Part shown: positions 16,075 to 24,051 of the stretch, in pieces | Layout of the letters: each line of letters starts with the position of its first letter | Position numbering within the stretch: the first letter of the stretch is position 1 | Origin: an uncultured Lachnospiraceae bacterium | GTDB lineage: Bacteria; Bacillota; Clostridia; Lachnospirales; Lachnospiraceae | NCBI GenBank assembly: GCA_947367855.1 | Contig: CANBFE010000035.1 | Span: 1-35,906 of the forward strand | DNA: 35,906 nucleotides | Reading direction: 5' to 3' | Notes under the pieces: model-generated | Database searches by the model: none | What the model saw: the letters and a program-made list of their open reading frames with translations, nothing else | Told to the model about the DNA's origin: nothing | Made by a program: the position numbers and the translations under genes

Positions 16075-16779
16075 TCACACCGTGACTTTTGTACCGTTGA
16101 ATTTTCCGTTCATCGTATTGACGATACTGTTTTCCTCATTCAGTCCAAACACCCACATGGGCATTTTGTTGTCCCTTGCCAGAATGGAAGCTGTCATATC
16201 CACCACCTGAAGATTCTTCTCAATCACTTCGTCAATGGTTACTTCCCCATACTTTCTGGCCTGCGGATTCCTGCTGGGATCATCGTCATACACGCCGTCA
16301 ATGGACTTTGCCAGAAGAATCACATCCGCTTCCACCTCAATGGCCCGCAGCACAACGCCTGTATCCGTGGAAAAATAAGGATGCCCTGTCCCTCCTGCAA
16401 AAAATACCACCTCTCCCGCAGACAGACTGCCTACTGCCCTGTCCTTTGAAAACAGTCCGGTAAAGGAACCGCAGGCAAAGGGGGTAAGAATATCCGTCTT
16501 CATTCCTACGGAACGGAACTGCTCCGATACATAGATACAGTTCATCACTGTGGCCAGCATGCCGATCTGGTCGGCCTTCACCCTGTCGATGTTCTCGCTG
16601 GTCCTTCCCCTCCAGAAATTGCCGCCTCCGATGACAATGCCCACCTGAAAGCCCTGCTCTGTCAGCTGCTTCACCTGCAGGGCCACCTTTCTCACCGTCT
16701 CCTCGTCAAAACCTGTCTTTTTACTTCCTGCCAGGGCTTCCCCGCTCAATTTTAATAATATTCTCTGCGTCGCCACCAC
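16075..16779 (-). CDS. pyrH: UMP kinase
   Basis: Phosphorylates UMP to UDP, first committed step toward UTP/CTP and cell-wall sugar nucleotides; hexameric amino-acid-kinase fold. Seen motifs are LLKLSGEAL (residues 8-16), GIVIGGGNFWRG and the nucleotide-binding block near VDMTASILARDNKMP. The start is most likely GTG at 16779 or the next GTG at 16776, after AAAGGA; no in-frame ATG fits the family start. It follows the polysaccharide deacetylase gene by 35 bp and leads into frr. Confidence 0.96.
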   Translation of the reverse strand: MVATQRILLKLSGEALAGSKKTGFDEETVRKVALQVKQLTEQGFQVGIVIGGGNFWRGRTSENIDRVKADQIGMLATVMNCIYVSEQFRSVGMKTDILTPFACGSFTGLFSKDRAVGSLSAGEVVFFAGGTGHPYFSTDTGVVLRAIEVEADVILLAKSIDGVYDDDPSRNPQARKYGEVTIDEVIEKNLQVVDMTASILARDNKMPMWVFGLNEENSIVNTMNGKFNGTKVTV

Positions 16780-16814
16780 ATCCTTTCTCTATGATATAAA
16801 ACCCGTATCCCCGC

Positions 16815-17882
16815 CTATTCCTCATCCTGCCAGTCTATATGCTGAACCGGTTCCGTCTTTCCTGTAATCGGCAGAATCACAGTATCCTCCATCTCCAGAA
16901 TCTTCTCTATGATCTCCGGAAGCGCTTCCCGCGTCGTGGTCTTGCCCGCCACGTCATGCATCAGCACCACAGATGTCCCATAGCTCTCAATACTGGATGT
17001 GCAGTTTTCAAGAATAGTCTCTGCGGGAAACAGGTAACTTCCTCCGTCGCCCGATGATACATTCCAGTCAAAAAAGCGGATTCCCTGACTGTCCAGATAT
17101 CTCGCAAACTCCTTCATGCTGAGATCGCTTACCTTGTTGGAGCTTCCCCCCGGAAAACGGTAGACTGTACTCTTTACCCCCGTCACCTCATAGAGATAAT
17201 CCTGCTGTTTCTTCAGATCCTCGGCAAAATTATCCACCGAGGCATACAGCTCCGAATACTTGTGACTGTAAGAATGCATTCCCAGGGTATGTCCGGCTTC
17301 CACAATCTTTTTCAGCATATCCTCATTGTTCTCACAGGACTCTCCCACCACAAAAAAAGTGGCCTTCACGTCATATCTGTCCAGAATGTCCAGTATATCC
17401 TGTGTATTGGCGCCTGGTCCGTCGTCAAATGTCAGATAGACCTTGTGGGCCGCATCCACTTCTTCCTCTTCCTTTTCGGCTCCGGCATCCGCATCTTTAC
17501 CCTGCTCCCCGCCGCTGCCGTTCTCCTTCTCCAGACTCCCCACCACGGCGCTGTCCCCCATGGCCGACTGTGTCTCTTCCGTCATGCGGTCAATCAGATC
17601 CCGCTGCTGCACCGTCAGACGGGTTAAATTATCCACCTGCGCCGACAGCTTCTCCACCATGCCGTCCAGTGTACTGACCCTGATGGTCAACAGCGCGCAT
17701 AACGCCATCAGCAATACCACGGACATCACCAGCAACCGGGTATTGCACCTTCCCAGGCGGCGAACATGTCCTCGCCCGGAAGCTGAATTTCTTTTACCTT
17801 TTATTATATCATTTCCCTCTGCATCCGCCAAAAACGCGGCGTCTTCTGATGTATAATCTTCTGACCTGGTTCCTGAAGACAT
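16815..17882 (-). CDS. Membrane-anchored polysaccharide deacetylase
   Basis: NodB-family metal-dependent deacetylase, probably acting on peptidoglycan or surface glycan outside the cell. The 355-aa protein has a cytoplasmic N terminus, one membrane segment near residues 50-68, a coiled-coil-like stretch, then an acidic low-complexity linker. The catalytic domain carries YLTFDDGPG (motif 1), HSYSHKY (metal-binding HxxxH), RFPGG, FDWNVSSGD and VVLMHD. AAAGGAG precedes the ATG and a promoter lies at 17917-17944. It may be co-transcribed with pyrH, 35 bp downstream. Confidence 0.92.
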   Translation of the reverse strand: MSSGTRSEDYTSEDAAFLADAEGNDIIKGKRNSASGRGHVRRLGRCNTRLLVMSVVLLMALCALLTIRVSTLDGMVEKLSAQVDNLTRLTVQQRDLIDRMTEETQSAMGDSAVVGSLEKENGSGGEQGKDADAGAEKEEEEVDAAHKVYLTFDDGPGANTQDILDILDRYDVKATFFVVGESCENNEDMLKKIVEAGHTLGMHSYSHKYSELYASVDNFAEDLKKQQDYLYEVTGVKSTVYRFPGGSSNKVSDLSMKEFARYLDSQGIRFFDWNVSSGDGGSYLFPAETILENCTSSIESYGTSVVLMHDVAGKTTTREALPEIIEKILEMEDTVILPITGKTEPVQHIDWQDEE

Positions 17883-17916
17883 ACTTTCTCCTTTTTCATT
17901 TTGACTCTTAGCCTTT

Positions 17917-17944
17917 AGTATAGCATATTCCTCTTTTTTGTGAA
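17917..17944 (-). promoter_or_regulatory. Promoter of the deacetylase gene
   Basis: On the minus strand, TTCACA (17939-17944) and TATACT (17917-17922) are separated by 16 bp, about 35 bp upstream of the ATG. Confidence 0.55.
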
Positions 17945-17960
17945 AGACAAAAATTAAAAT

Positions 17961-18134
17961 TTAACTTTTCATTTCCCCTGTTTCCTGAACCTGCGTCTTT
18001 CCGCAGCTTTCGCTGCAGCCCCGGCAGCCTGCGCACCCACCTGCGCATTCCCCTCTCCTGGCTTTTCCCGCCCGGTCCTTCAGAATAAAAAAAACTGCCG
18101 CTGCAAGAACCGCGATAATAATAAAATCTGCCAT
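17961..18134 (-). CDS. FeoB-associated Cys-rich membrane protein
   Basis: Small protein of the family usually found beside the ferrous iron transporter FeoB. From the ATG at 18134 (GGGAGG 6 nt upstream) it has 57 aa: one N-terminal membrane helix (residues 2-18), then a cluster of Cys residues in GECAGGCAGCRGCSESCGK. The Cys cluster could bind iron or another metal at the membrane; the exact role in the family is not established. Here it stands alone without feoA or feoB. It is preceded by a strong promoter with a Fur-like palindrome just after the -10 box, consistent with iron repression. Confidence 0.85.
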   Translation of the reverse strand: MADFIIIAVLAAAVFFILKDRAGKARRGECAGGCAGCRGCSESCGKTQVQETGEMKS

Positions 18135-18181
18135 AATAATCCTCCCATACCGGACACCCGGCACTCTCTCTTTGTTTTATT

Positions 18182-18196
18182 TGAGAATGGTTCTCA
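18182..18196. promoter_or_regulatory. Fur-like iron box
   Basis: TGAGAATGGTTCTCA is a near-perfect palindrome of 6-bp arms around TGG and resembles the Gram-positive Fur consensus. It lies immediately downstream of the -10 box of the FeoB-associated gene, where binding would block initiation. Confidence 0.7.
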
Positions 18197-18201
18197 TTTA
18201 C

Positions 18202-18231
18202 AGTATACGAGAAGGACGTGCCCCTTGTCAA
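18202..18231 (-). promoter_or_regulatory. Promoter of the FeoB-associated gene
   Basis: On the minus strand, TTGACA (18226-18231) and TATACT (18202-18207) are separated by 18 bp. The Fur-like box begins 6 bp after the -10 element. Confidence 0.75.
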
Positions 18232-18284
18232 TATCTGTTTCCTGTAATTTAACGGCTGAGAATAGTAACCTGTGCTTTTCTTTC

Positions 18285-18313
18285 TTGCAGGAACCTCTTT
18301 TCTATATTATAAT
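18285..18313 (+). promoter_or_regulatory. Promoter of the DAHP synthase gene
   Basis: TTGCAG (18285-18290) and TATAAT (18308-18313) are separated by 17 bp. Transcription would start near 18320, so an ATG at 18326 would be almost leaderless. This favours the internal start at 18380. Confidence 0.65.
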
Positions 18314-18379
18314 GGTTAATGGCTGATGGTATTCATCGTCAGACTATACGGAAAGGATCGCTTTGGCGAAAATGACAGC

Positions 18380-19408
18380 ATGAGCTTCGAATTTATAAAA
18401 AAGCTGCCCACACCGGCAGAAATCAGGGAAGAACATCCGCTCCCGGAAAATCTTGCAAAACTGAAAGCGGAAAGAGATCGCGAGATCAGCAGCGTCATAA
18501 CCGGGAAAAGCAGCAAATTCCTGGTGATTATCGGCCCCTGCTCAGCAGACAATGAAGACTCCGTCTGCGATTATATAAACCGGCTAGCAAAGGTAAATGA
18601 AAAAGTAAAGGACAAACTGATTCTGATTCCAAGAATCTATACCAACAAACCCCGCACCACCGGGGACGGTTATAAGGGCATCGTGCATCAACCGGATCCG
18701 GAGAAAAAACCTGACTTTCTGGCCGGACTCATAGCCATGCGCAAAATGCATATCCGTGCCGTTCAGGAATCCGGTCTCACCGCTGCGGACGAAATGCTCT
18801 ATCCGGAAAACTGGAGATATATTTCCGATATTTTATCATATGTGGCCATCGGCGCCCGTTCCGTGGAGGATCAGCAGCACCGGCTCACCGCCAGCGGCTT
18901 TGATGTGGCCGCCGGCATGAAAAATCCCATGAGCGGGGACATGTCCGTTATGCTGAATTCCGTCTATGCGGCGCAGCATCCCCATTCCTTCATCTACCGG
19001 GGATGGGAGGTTACCACCAGCGGCAATCCGCTGACGCACACGGTTCTCCGGGGTGCGGTAAACAAGCATGGCAGCAATGTGCCCAACTATCATTACGAAG
19101 ACCTGAACAGGCTTCTGGAAATGTACGGGAAAATGGATCTGCGCAATCCTGCCTGTGTCATTGATGCCAACCATTCCAATTCAGGCAAGCAGTTTGAACA
19201 GCAGATCCGCATTACCAAGGAAGTCATGCACAGCCGCAAACTGAACCCGGATATCCACCGACTCGTCAAAGGCGTCATGATAGAGAGCTATCTTGAGGAA
19301 GGCTGTCAGAAAATAGGCGGCGGCGTCTACGGAAAATCCATCACGGATCCCTGTCTGGGATGGGAAGCTTCCGAAAAGCTGATTTATGAAATAGCGGAAT
19401 ATGACTAA
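18380..19408 (+). CDS. aroF: 3-deoxy-7-phosphoheptulonate (DAHP) synthase, class I
   Basis: First step of the shikimate pathway, condensing phosphoenolpyruvate with erythrose 4-phosphate. The AroFGH-type sequence is clear: VIIGPCSADNED, IPRIYTNKPRTT, GARSVEDQQHR, AAGMKNPMSGD, IDANHSNSGKQ and GKSITDPCLGWE. I start at MSFEFIKKLPTP (342 aa), the family-like start, although its ribosome binding site is weak; an ATG at 18326 would add 18 residues. Which aromatic amino acid inhibits it cannot be read from the sequence. It is monocistronic, divergent from the FeoB-associated gene and convergent with the GH25 gene. Confidence 0.94.
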   Translation: MSFEFIKKLPTPAEIREEHPLPENLAKLKAERDREISSVITGKSSKFLVIIGPCSADNEDSVCDYINRLAKVNEKVKDKLILIPRIYTNKPRTTGDGYKGIVHQPDPEKKPDFLAGLIAMRKMHIRAVQESGLTAADEMLYPENWRYISDILSYVAIGARSVEDQQHRLTASGFDVAAGMKNPMSGDMSVMLNSVYAAQHPHSFIYRGWEVTTSGNPLTHTVLRGAVNKHGSNVPNYHYEDLNRLLEMYGKMDLRNPACVIDANHSNSGKQFEQQIRITKEVMHSRKLNPDIHRLVKGVMIESYLEEGCQKIGGGVYGKSITDPCLGWEASEKLIYEIAEYD

Positions 19409-19428
19409 TCCGCTGCGCCACAGGGGGA

Positions 19429-19448
19429 CCCGGCCTTGCTGGTTTCTT
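19429..19448 (+). terminator. Possible weak terminator of aroF
   Basis: CCGGC (19430-19434) can pair with GCTGG (19438-19442) using one G-U pair, followed by TTTCTT. It lies in the 38-bp gap between convergent genes and its last bases run into the end of the GH25 gene. The stem is short. Confidence 0.35.
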
Positions 19449-20658
19449 ATTCCCACAACGGCCCGAAGCTGATATTCAGATCCACGTCCCCCTGGATTCC
19501 CTGAACGCGCCCCGTCTGGGAATACTGCCAGATACGGTGTTCGTAGGGATAGTAGAACACGTCACTGTATGCCGCGAACCATTTGTCGTAAGCTTCCAGG
19601 GCCTCAAGCCCCAGCATCATCACACCCATCTCCGTATTATGATAGATCATGGGCCTGTAACCTGCATTTTCTATGGTCTGGCAGAACAGGGCCGTAAAGG
19701 CGGTTCTGTCTTCTATGGAAATTCCGTTCATCCTTCCGGATGCGTCCGCAACTCTCTCCACGTCAAAAACCACGGGACATTCAATTTTATAGGGAGCAAT
19801 CTTTTCCAACACAAAGGCCGCCTCCTCCAGAACCTCCTCCCGGCTCACGGCCTGGCTGTAAAAATACACCCCGACCTTGATGCCCGCCTGAATGGCTCCC
19901 TTGATATTGTCCTCAAAATATTCGTCCTCCACCATCTTCCCGCTGCCATATCCCCTGTATCCAACCCTGATAAATGCAAACTCCACACCGTCCTGGGCAA
20001 CCAGGTTCCAGTCGATGGCGCCCTGATGCCTGGATACGTCGATGCCCTTGTGGGAAATCACAGTTCCGTCCTGCACATACTGATACTCTCCGGACTCCAG
20101 CTGATTCAGATTGGCTGCATCATAGGAATGCATCTTCAGACTGCGGTTAATGGGTACAAAATTATACTTTCCCCCGCTGTATACCACCAGTTCATCCGGA
20201 AATAAAGGGCGCAGGGTCTCCAGAACGCTGTCCCCCGCATCCAGACCGCTGCGGATGTTCTCCAGCACTTCCTCCGAAGCAGCCTGTCTTGCACTCATTA
20301 CCTGTTGGTCAAGCTCCGCCTGGGAATAACCCAGGGACCCGGACAGCACTCCTATCACATTTCCGGCTTCATCCAGCACATTTCCGTCCTGATCAATGTC
20401 CACGTAATTGGTGACTTCCGTGGCCCCGCCCTCCCCGGTCCCCTCCGGGCCGGAAGCGGCATCTCCGGACACAGGCGCTGCTTCCTTCATCTTCCCGGCT
20501 ACCCAGGCACAGACGGAAACCGTCAGAAACATCACCACCACCATGGCCGTCAGACATGCCAGCATGGCCAGGGGACTCAGCCCCCGTCTGCGCCTTCCCC
20601 GTCTTATCCTTCTGTCCTGCATATCCTTACCCGTCTCTTTATCTGCTTTTAATTTCAT
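19447..20658 (-). CDS. GH25 lysozyme with N-terminal membrane anchor
   Basis: Muramidase that cuts the glycan strands of peptidoglycan. The 403-aa protein has a very basic N terminus (RRIRRGRRRRG), one membrane helix near residues 30-52, an extracellular spacer of about 150 residues, and a GH25 domain from about residue 203. Family motifs are GIDVSRHQGAIDW (catalytic Asp), VEFAFIRVGYRG, GVYFYSQA, VVFDVERV (Asp/Glu pair) and DLNISF at the end. AGAGGAG precedes the ATG. It follows sigF by 92 bp on the same strand with no GC-rich terminator between them, so some co-expression during sporulation is possible. Confidence 0.92.
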   Translation of the reverse strand: MKLKADKETGKDMQDRRIRRGRRRRGLSPLAMLACLTAMVVVMFLTVSVCAWVAGKMKEAAPVSGDAASGPEGTGEGGATEVTNYVDIDQDGNVLDEAGNVIGVLSGSLGYSQAELDQQVMSARQAASEEVLENIRSGLDAGDSVLETLRPLFPDELVVYSGGKYNFVPINRSLKMHSYDAANLNQLESGEYQYVQDGTVISHKGIDVSRHQGAIDWNLVAQDGVEFAFIRVGYRGYGSGKMVEDEYFEDNIKGAIQAGIKVGVYFYSQAVSREEVLEEAAFVLEKIAPYKIECPVVFDVERVADASGRMNGISIEDRTAFTALFCQTIENAGYRPMIYHNTEMGVMMLGLEALEAYDKWFAAYSDVFYYPYEHRIWQYSQTGRVQGIQGDVDLNISFGPLWE

Positions 20659-20750
20659 ATAATCTCCTCTGTTTGAATACCACAGCTACCCTTTTATAGT
20701 AAACGAATTGTCTCTATAAGAAAAGCAGATTTTTGTTTTTTTATAAAAAG

Positions 20751-21515
20751 TTAAGTAATCTTTTCCCGCAGACTGCGCAGGATTTTCTTCTCCATACGGC
20801 TCACCTGTACCTGGCTCACTCCCAGACTGGAAGCAATCTCCGTCTGTGTCATATTCCGGAAATACCGCATACAGATCAGATCCCTGTCCCTTGGCTCCAG
20901 GGTATCCAGAAGCTGTGCCAGAAGCATGTGGTTCAGCAGTTTCTCCTTTTCCGCATCTTCCCCGTCGCAGCCTCCCACCGCGCTGCTTCCCAGGGAACCG
21001 CTGCCGCCCCTGACTACCTTGTCCACCAGATATACCTCGCTGCCGTCATCCTGGTATACCGCCGCGTAGATCGACTCCACCTCCGTGGATGCCTCCATGG
21101 CCAGAACCACATCTTCCATGGCAAGCCCTGTCTCCCCGGCGATCTCCTGCACCGTGGGTTCCCTTCCCTCCGATGCCTGCAGCCTCTGTCTGGCAAGCCT
21201 TACCTTCAAAGCGTTTTCCTTGATGGTTCTGGATACCTTCACCGGACCGTCATCCCGTAAAAAGCGCTTGATCTCCCCGGTGATCATGGGTACCGCATAG
21301 GTGGAAAACTTCAGCCCCAGGGTCAGGTCAAATTTGTCGATGGCTTTTATCAGCCCTATGACGCCTATCTGAAACAGATCTTCCAACTCATGTCCCCTGC
21401 CTGCAAAACGCTTCACGATATGTCGCACCAGTCCAAGGTTGTTTTCTATCAGTACTTCTCTCGCATTCCTTTCTCCTGCCTGTGACCTTGCAATCAGTAC
21501 TGACATTTCTTCCAT
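20751..21515 (-). CDS. sigF: RNA polymerase sporulation sigma factor SigF
   Basis: Forespore-specific sigma factor activated after septation when SpoIIAB releases it. The 254-aa protein has region 2 (ENNLGLVRHIVKRF, LEDLFQIGVIGLIKAIDKFD, FSTYAVPMI), region 3 and region 4 with an HTH ending MTQTEIASSLGVSQVQVSRM. A Gly/Ser-rich insert lies between regions 3 and 4 (near GGSGSLGSSAVGGCDGED). GGAGG is 7 nt upstream of the ATG. Third gene of the spoIIA operon, 40 bp after spoIIAB; gene order separates it from SigG. Confidence 0.95.
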   Translation of the reverse strand: MEEMSVLIARSQAGERNAREVLIENNLGLVRHIVKRFAGRGHELEDLFQIGVIGLIKAIDKFDLTLGLKFSTYAVPMITGEIKRFLRDDGPVKVSRTIKENALKVRLARQRLQASEGREPTVQEIAGETGLAMEDVVLAMEASTEVESIYAAVYQDDGSEVYLVDKVVRGGSGSLGSSAVGGCDGEDAEKEKLLNHMLLAQLLDTLEPRDRDLICMRYFRNMTQTEIASSLGVSQVQVSRMEKKILRSLREKIT

Positions 21516-21555
21516 ACAAAATCCTCCGCAACCCGGGGAACCCCGCTCTGCCTCC

Positions 21556-22047
21556 TCATGCTATCCATTCCCCAATTCCTATTTTCTTTGCCATCCGTAC
21601 CTTTGTCCCCTCCCCGGGAACACTCTCCACCTCCAGTTCATCCATGAATGCCTCCATAAACGCAAATCCCATCCCTGACCTCTCCAGATCCGGTCTGGTA
21701 GTAAACAAAGGCTCCATGGCCTTCTCCACATCCTCAATCCCCTTTCCATGATCCGTTATTTCGATATGTAATATATTGTTTTCCAAATCACAGTGTATCC
21801 GTACCTTCCCGGGGCTGACCATGGACTGCTCCTCCGGACCTGAAGCCCTTCCGGACCTGGCGCAGCCTTTCAGATTCCCATATCCGTGTATGACCGAGTT
21901 GGTCACCGCTTCGGACACAGCAGTCTTGATATCGGCCATTTCCTCCACAGTGGGATTCAGATGGGTAATAAAGGCTGCCACCGCAACCCGGGCAAAGCTT
22001 TCGTTTTCCGAAACTGCGTCAAAGATGATCTCCATTTCATTTTTCAT
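21556..22047 (-). CDS. spoIIAB: Anti-sigma F factor SpoIIAB
   Basis: Histidine-kinase-like ATPase that holds SigF inactive and phosphorylates SpoIIAA. The GHKL boxes are present: EAVTNSVIHGYGN (N box), DHGKGIEDV (G1) and RSGMGFAFME (G2). At 163 aa it is longer than the usual 145 or so, because of an insert of about 18 residues after the N box (GCARSGRASGPEEQSMVSPG). That insert lies next to the ATP lid and is not expected from the family. Its start overlaps the spoIIAA stop by 4 nt. Confidence 0.95.
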   Translation of the reverse strand: MKNEMEIIFDAVSENESFARVAVAAFITHLNPTVEEMADIKTAVSEAVTNSVIHGYGNLKGCARSGRASGPEEQSMVSPGKVRIHCDLENNILHIEITDHGKGIEDVEKAMEPLFTTRPDLERSGMGFAFMEAFMDELEVESVPGEGTKVRMAKKIGIGEWIA

Positions 22048-22367
22048 GATTCCAGTACCTCCACAATTTTATTTAATCCTGACAGCCTGAATATCCTCTC
22101 TATCTGCCTGTCCACATGAATGGCATAAACGCGGCCGCCGAAACAGGCTATCTTCCGGTAACGCCCCATGATAATGCCGATTCCCGAGGAATCCATAAAC
22201 CTTGTCTTCTCAAAATCAAACACCACATTCTGAACCTCCTCCCTGACCAGATACCTGTCCGCATTTTCGCAGATCAGCCCTGCACCGTAATGGTCGATCT
22301 CCTCCGGAAGCCGGATCATAAGACAATTATCAATTATCCGAAAATCCCCCACCTTGATCTGTTCCAT
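22044..22367 (-). CDS. spoIIAA: Anti-sigma F factor antagonist SpoIIAA
   Basis: STAS-domain switch protein that binds SpoIIAB and frees SigF when dephosphorylated by SpoIIE. The phosphorylation motif RFMDSSGIG is clear, with the target Ser at residue 60 or 61. I use the ATG at 22367 (107 aa, GGAG just upstream); an in-frame GTG at 22376 adds three residues. The downstream spoIIAB overlaps by 4 nt. A complete intrinsic terminator sits 33 bp upstream, so the operon promoter must lie very close or the terminator must be leaky. Confidence 0.95.
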   Translation of the reverse strand: MEQIKVGDFRIIDNCLMIRLPEEIDHYGAGLICENADRYLVREEVQNVVFDFEKTRFMDSSGIGIIMGRYRKIACFGGRVYAIHVDRQIERIFRLSGLNKIVEVLES

Positions 22368-22399
22368 ACTCTCCACATCCTTTCCAGAAAAATGTCATG

Positions 22400-22428
22400 A
22401 AAAAAGAACCTACAGTACCCATAGGTTC
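22400..22428 (-). terminator. Intrinsic terminator between the TPR gene and spoIIAA
   Basis: On the minus strand, GAACCTA (22428-22422) pairs with TAGGTTC (22412-22406), followed by six T. It ends the folC-TPR transcript about 50 nt after the TPR stop and lies only 24-33 nt before spoIIAA. Confidence 0.8.
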
Positions 22429-22477
22429 TCTTCTTTCGTACTTTATTTCGTGTAAAGGTATCTCTCCGGTCCACTCT

Positions 22478-23884
22478 TCAGTCTCCGGTCAGGCGGTTTC
22501 TATAGGATACGGAGTTCTCAGCCCTCCAGGAATCCGGAAACAACTCTATTACCTTATTATAAGCGTCAATTGCCTTCTCGTTCTCCCCCAAAATACGGTA
22601 GGACTGGGCAAGCTCATAGAGCGCTTCTTCATTCCCTGCATCATAGGCGACAGCCCGCTCCAGGGCCTCTGCAGCCTCGGAATACTTACCCGCGTTAAAA
22701 GCGCTGTGCCCCTGGCTGAAATACTGGGCCGCAAGCTCCGGAAAAATCACCCCGCTGGCAGCCGTGTAAAGCCTGCGGAATCCCTCCGTCATTTCCTCCA
22801 GATTCACCCTCTGGGAAACAGACTCCAGTTCTGCCGCAGCCGCCTGGACATCCTGGGTCTCCATGTAACCTGCCATGGCATTGAGAAGCAGCTCCGTATT
22901 CTGAACCGTTCCGTCCACGCCCACATATTCCTCCAACTGCGCCTGAAGCGCCTTTTCCCTTTCATCCATGTCCGCAGCCTGGCTCTCCAGTTCCTGAATC
23001 CGGGCCGTCTTGGCATCCGATTCGCTGCTGATCCTGGTTATGACCTGCTGCTCTTCGTTTCTGACCTTGGACTGTGCCGCGGGCACCACCAGAAAGTACA
23101 TGGAAGCAAGCCCGATAATAAGTCCAATTCCTATGTTTAGCAGGGAGGATACGCCTCCTCCTTTGGGTTCCTTCACATTCAGGGGCTGGATAATCAGCTC
23201 ATTGTCCGTCCGGTACCTTACGGCATCATCCTTTTTCCGCTTTGCAGACTGCCTTACGCCCTCCTCCGGCATCAGCATCTGCTCCACTTCCTTCAGATAA
23301 CTCAGCGTCTGAAGATTGCTCCTGTCAATCTCCCTGCATTTACGCAGCTCCCTCTCGGCCCTCTCCCAGTCCTGCCTCTCCATATACAGCAGCGCCAGAA
23401 GCTGATGAGCCCGCACAAACCTGGGATTCATGGACAGCACCTTTTTCAGCTGGATCACTGCCAGATCCCTGCCGTCCTGCTGACACAGAGCCAGAGCCCT
23501 GTTGTATTTCCTGACAGCCTGCTCCAGGGATTCCAGTCTTCCGGCACTGGACTGTACCTTCTCAATATACTCCCCTGCGATATTTTTCTTGGAACGCATA
23601 TTTTTGCTGATGACCCACTCCCGGAGAGCGCTTACCGTCTCCCCCATCTCAAAGTACACCAGTCCCAGAAGATTCCTTGCCCTGATATTGTTTTTATTAA
23701 ATTTTAAACTCTGGCGCAGGCTCACCACTGCGCCGGACAAATCCCTGACCCCTGCTTTTTCCAATCCCTCATTGTAAAACATATTGGAGACATGAATTAC
23801 CTTTTTATACAGGGATACGTCAGCCCCACAGGCAGTACAAAAGTCGTGCTCCGATAAACGGCATCCGCAATGATAACAAAACAT
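22478..23884 (-). CDS. Zinc-ribbon TPR membrane protein
   Basis: Function not established. The 468-aa protein begins with a zinc ribbon (C3-X2-C6 and C16-X2-C19), followed by TPR-like repeats over about residues 30-210, one membrane helix near residues 245-268, a Glu-rich coiled coil, and further TPR repeats at the C terminus (AFNAGKYSEAAEALERAVAY and EKAIDAYNKVIELFPDSW). TPR arrays usually mediate protein interaction, so it is probably a membrane scaffold with domains on both sides. It starts 2 nt after the stop of the 54-aa gene, with AAGGAG formed by the last codons of that gene, so the two are translationally coupled. Confidence 0.85.
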   Translation of the reverse strand: MFCYHCGCRLSEHDFCTACGADVSLYKKVIHVSNMFYNEGLEKAGVRDLSGAVVSLRQSLKFNKNNIRARNLLGLVYFEMGETVSALREWVISKNMRSKKNIAGEYIEKVQSSAGRLESLEQAVRKYNRALALCQQDGRDLAVIQLKKVLSMNPRFVRAHQLLALLYMERQDWERAERELRKCREIDRSNLQTLSYLKEVEQMLMPEEGVRQSAKRKKDDAVRYRTDNELIIQPLNVKEPKGGGVSSLLNIGIGLIIGLASMYFLVVPAAQSKVRNEEQQVITRISSESDAKTARIQELESQAADMDEREKALQAQLEEYVGVDGTVQNTELLLNAMAGYMETQDVQAAAAELESVSQRVNLEEMTEGFRRLYTAASGVIFPELAAQYFSQGHSAFNAGKYSEAAEALERAVAYDAGNEEALYELAQSYRILGENEKAIDAYNKVIELFPDSWRAENSVSYRNRLTGD

Positions 23885-23886
23885 GA

Positions 23887-24051
23887 CTACTCCTTCTCAA
23901 AATCCTGTGTCTTTCCCTGCCCGGAACCCATAATCTTCTTTATCAGCATGTCAGCCATATCCGTCAGATCCTGATGGTAAATGGAATCCTCCGCGTCCTC
24001 CACCTCAAGACTGGGATGAAATTTTTTCAATTCTTCTTCGAAATTTATCAT
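23887..24051 (-). CDS. Small 54-aa protein overlapping the end of folC
   Basis: A short gene in a different frame from folC, starting inside its last 47 nt (ATG at 24051, GGAG about 10 nt upstream) and ending 2 nt before the TPR gene. It begins MINFEEELKKFHPSLEVED, continues with an Asp/Glu-rich helix-prone middle (LTDMADMLIKKIM) and ends QDFEKE. Its last codons supply the ribosome binding site of the TPR gene. The gene fills the gap exactly and is followed by a coupled start, which argues that it is real. I recall similar small acidic proteins in Lachnospiraceae but cannot confirm that here. Function unknown. Confidence 0.75.
   Translation of the reverse strand: MINFEEELKKFHPSLEVEDAEDSIYHQDLTDMADMLIKKIMGSGQGKTQDFEKE

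Noticed and set aside
20659..20750. Possible terminator between sigF and the GH25 gene
   Set aside because: Only A/T-rich sequence with no GC-containing stem was seen.
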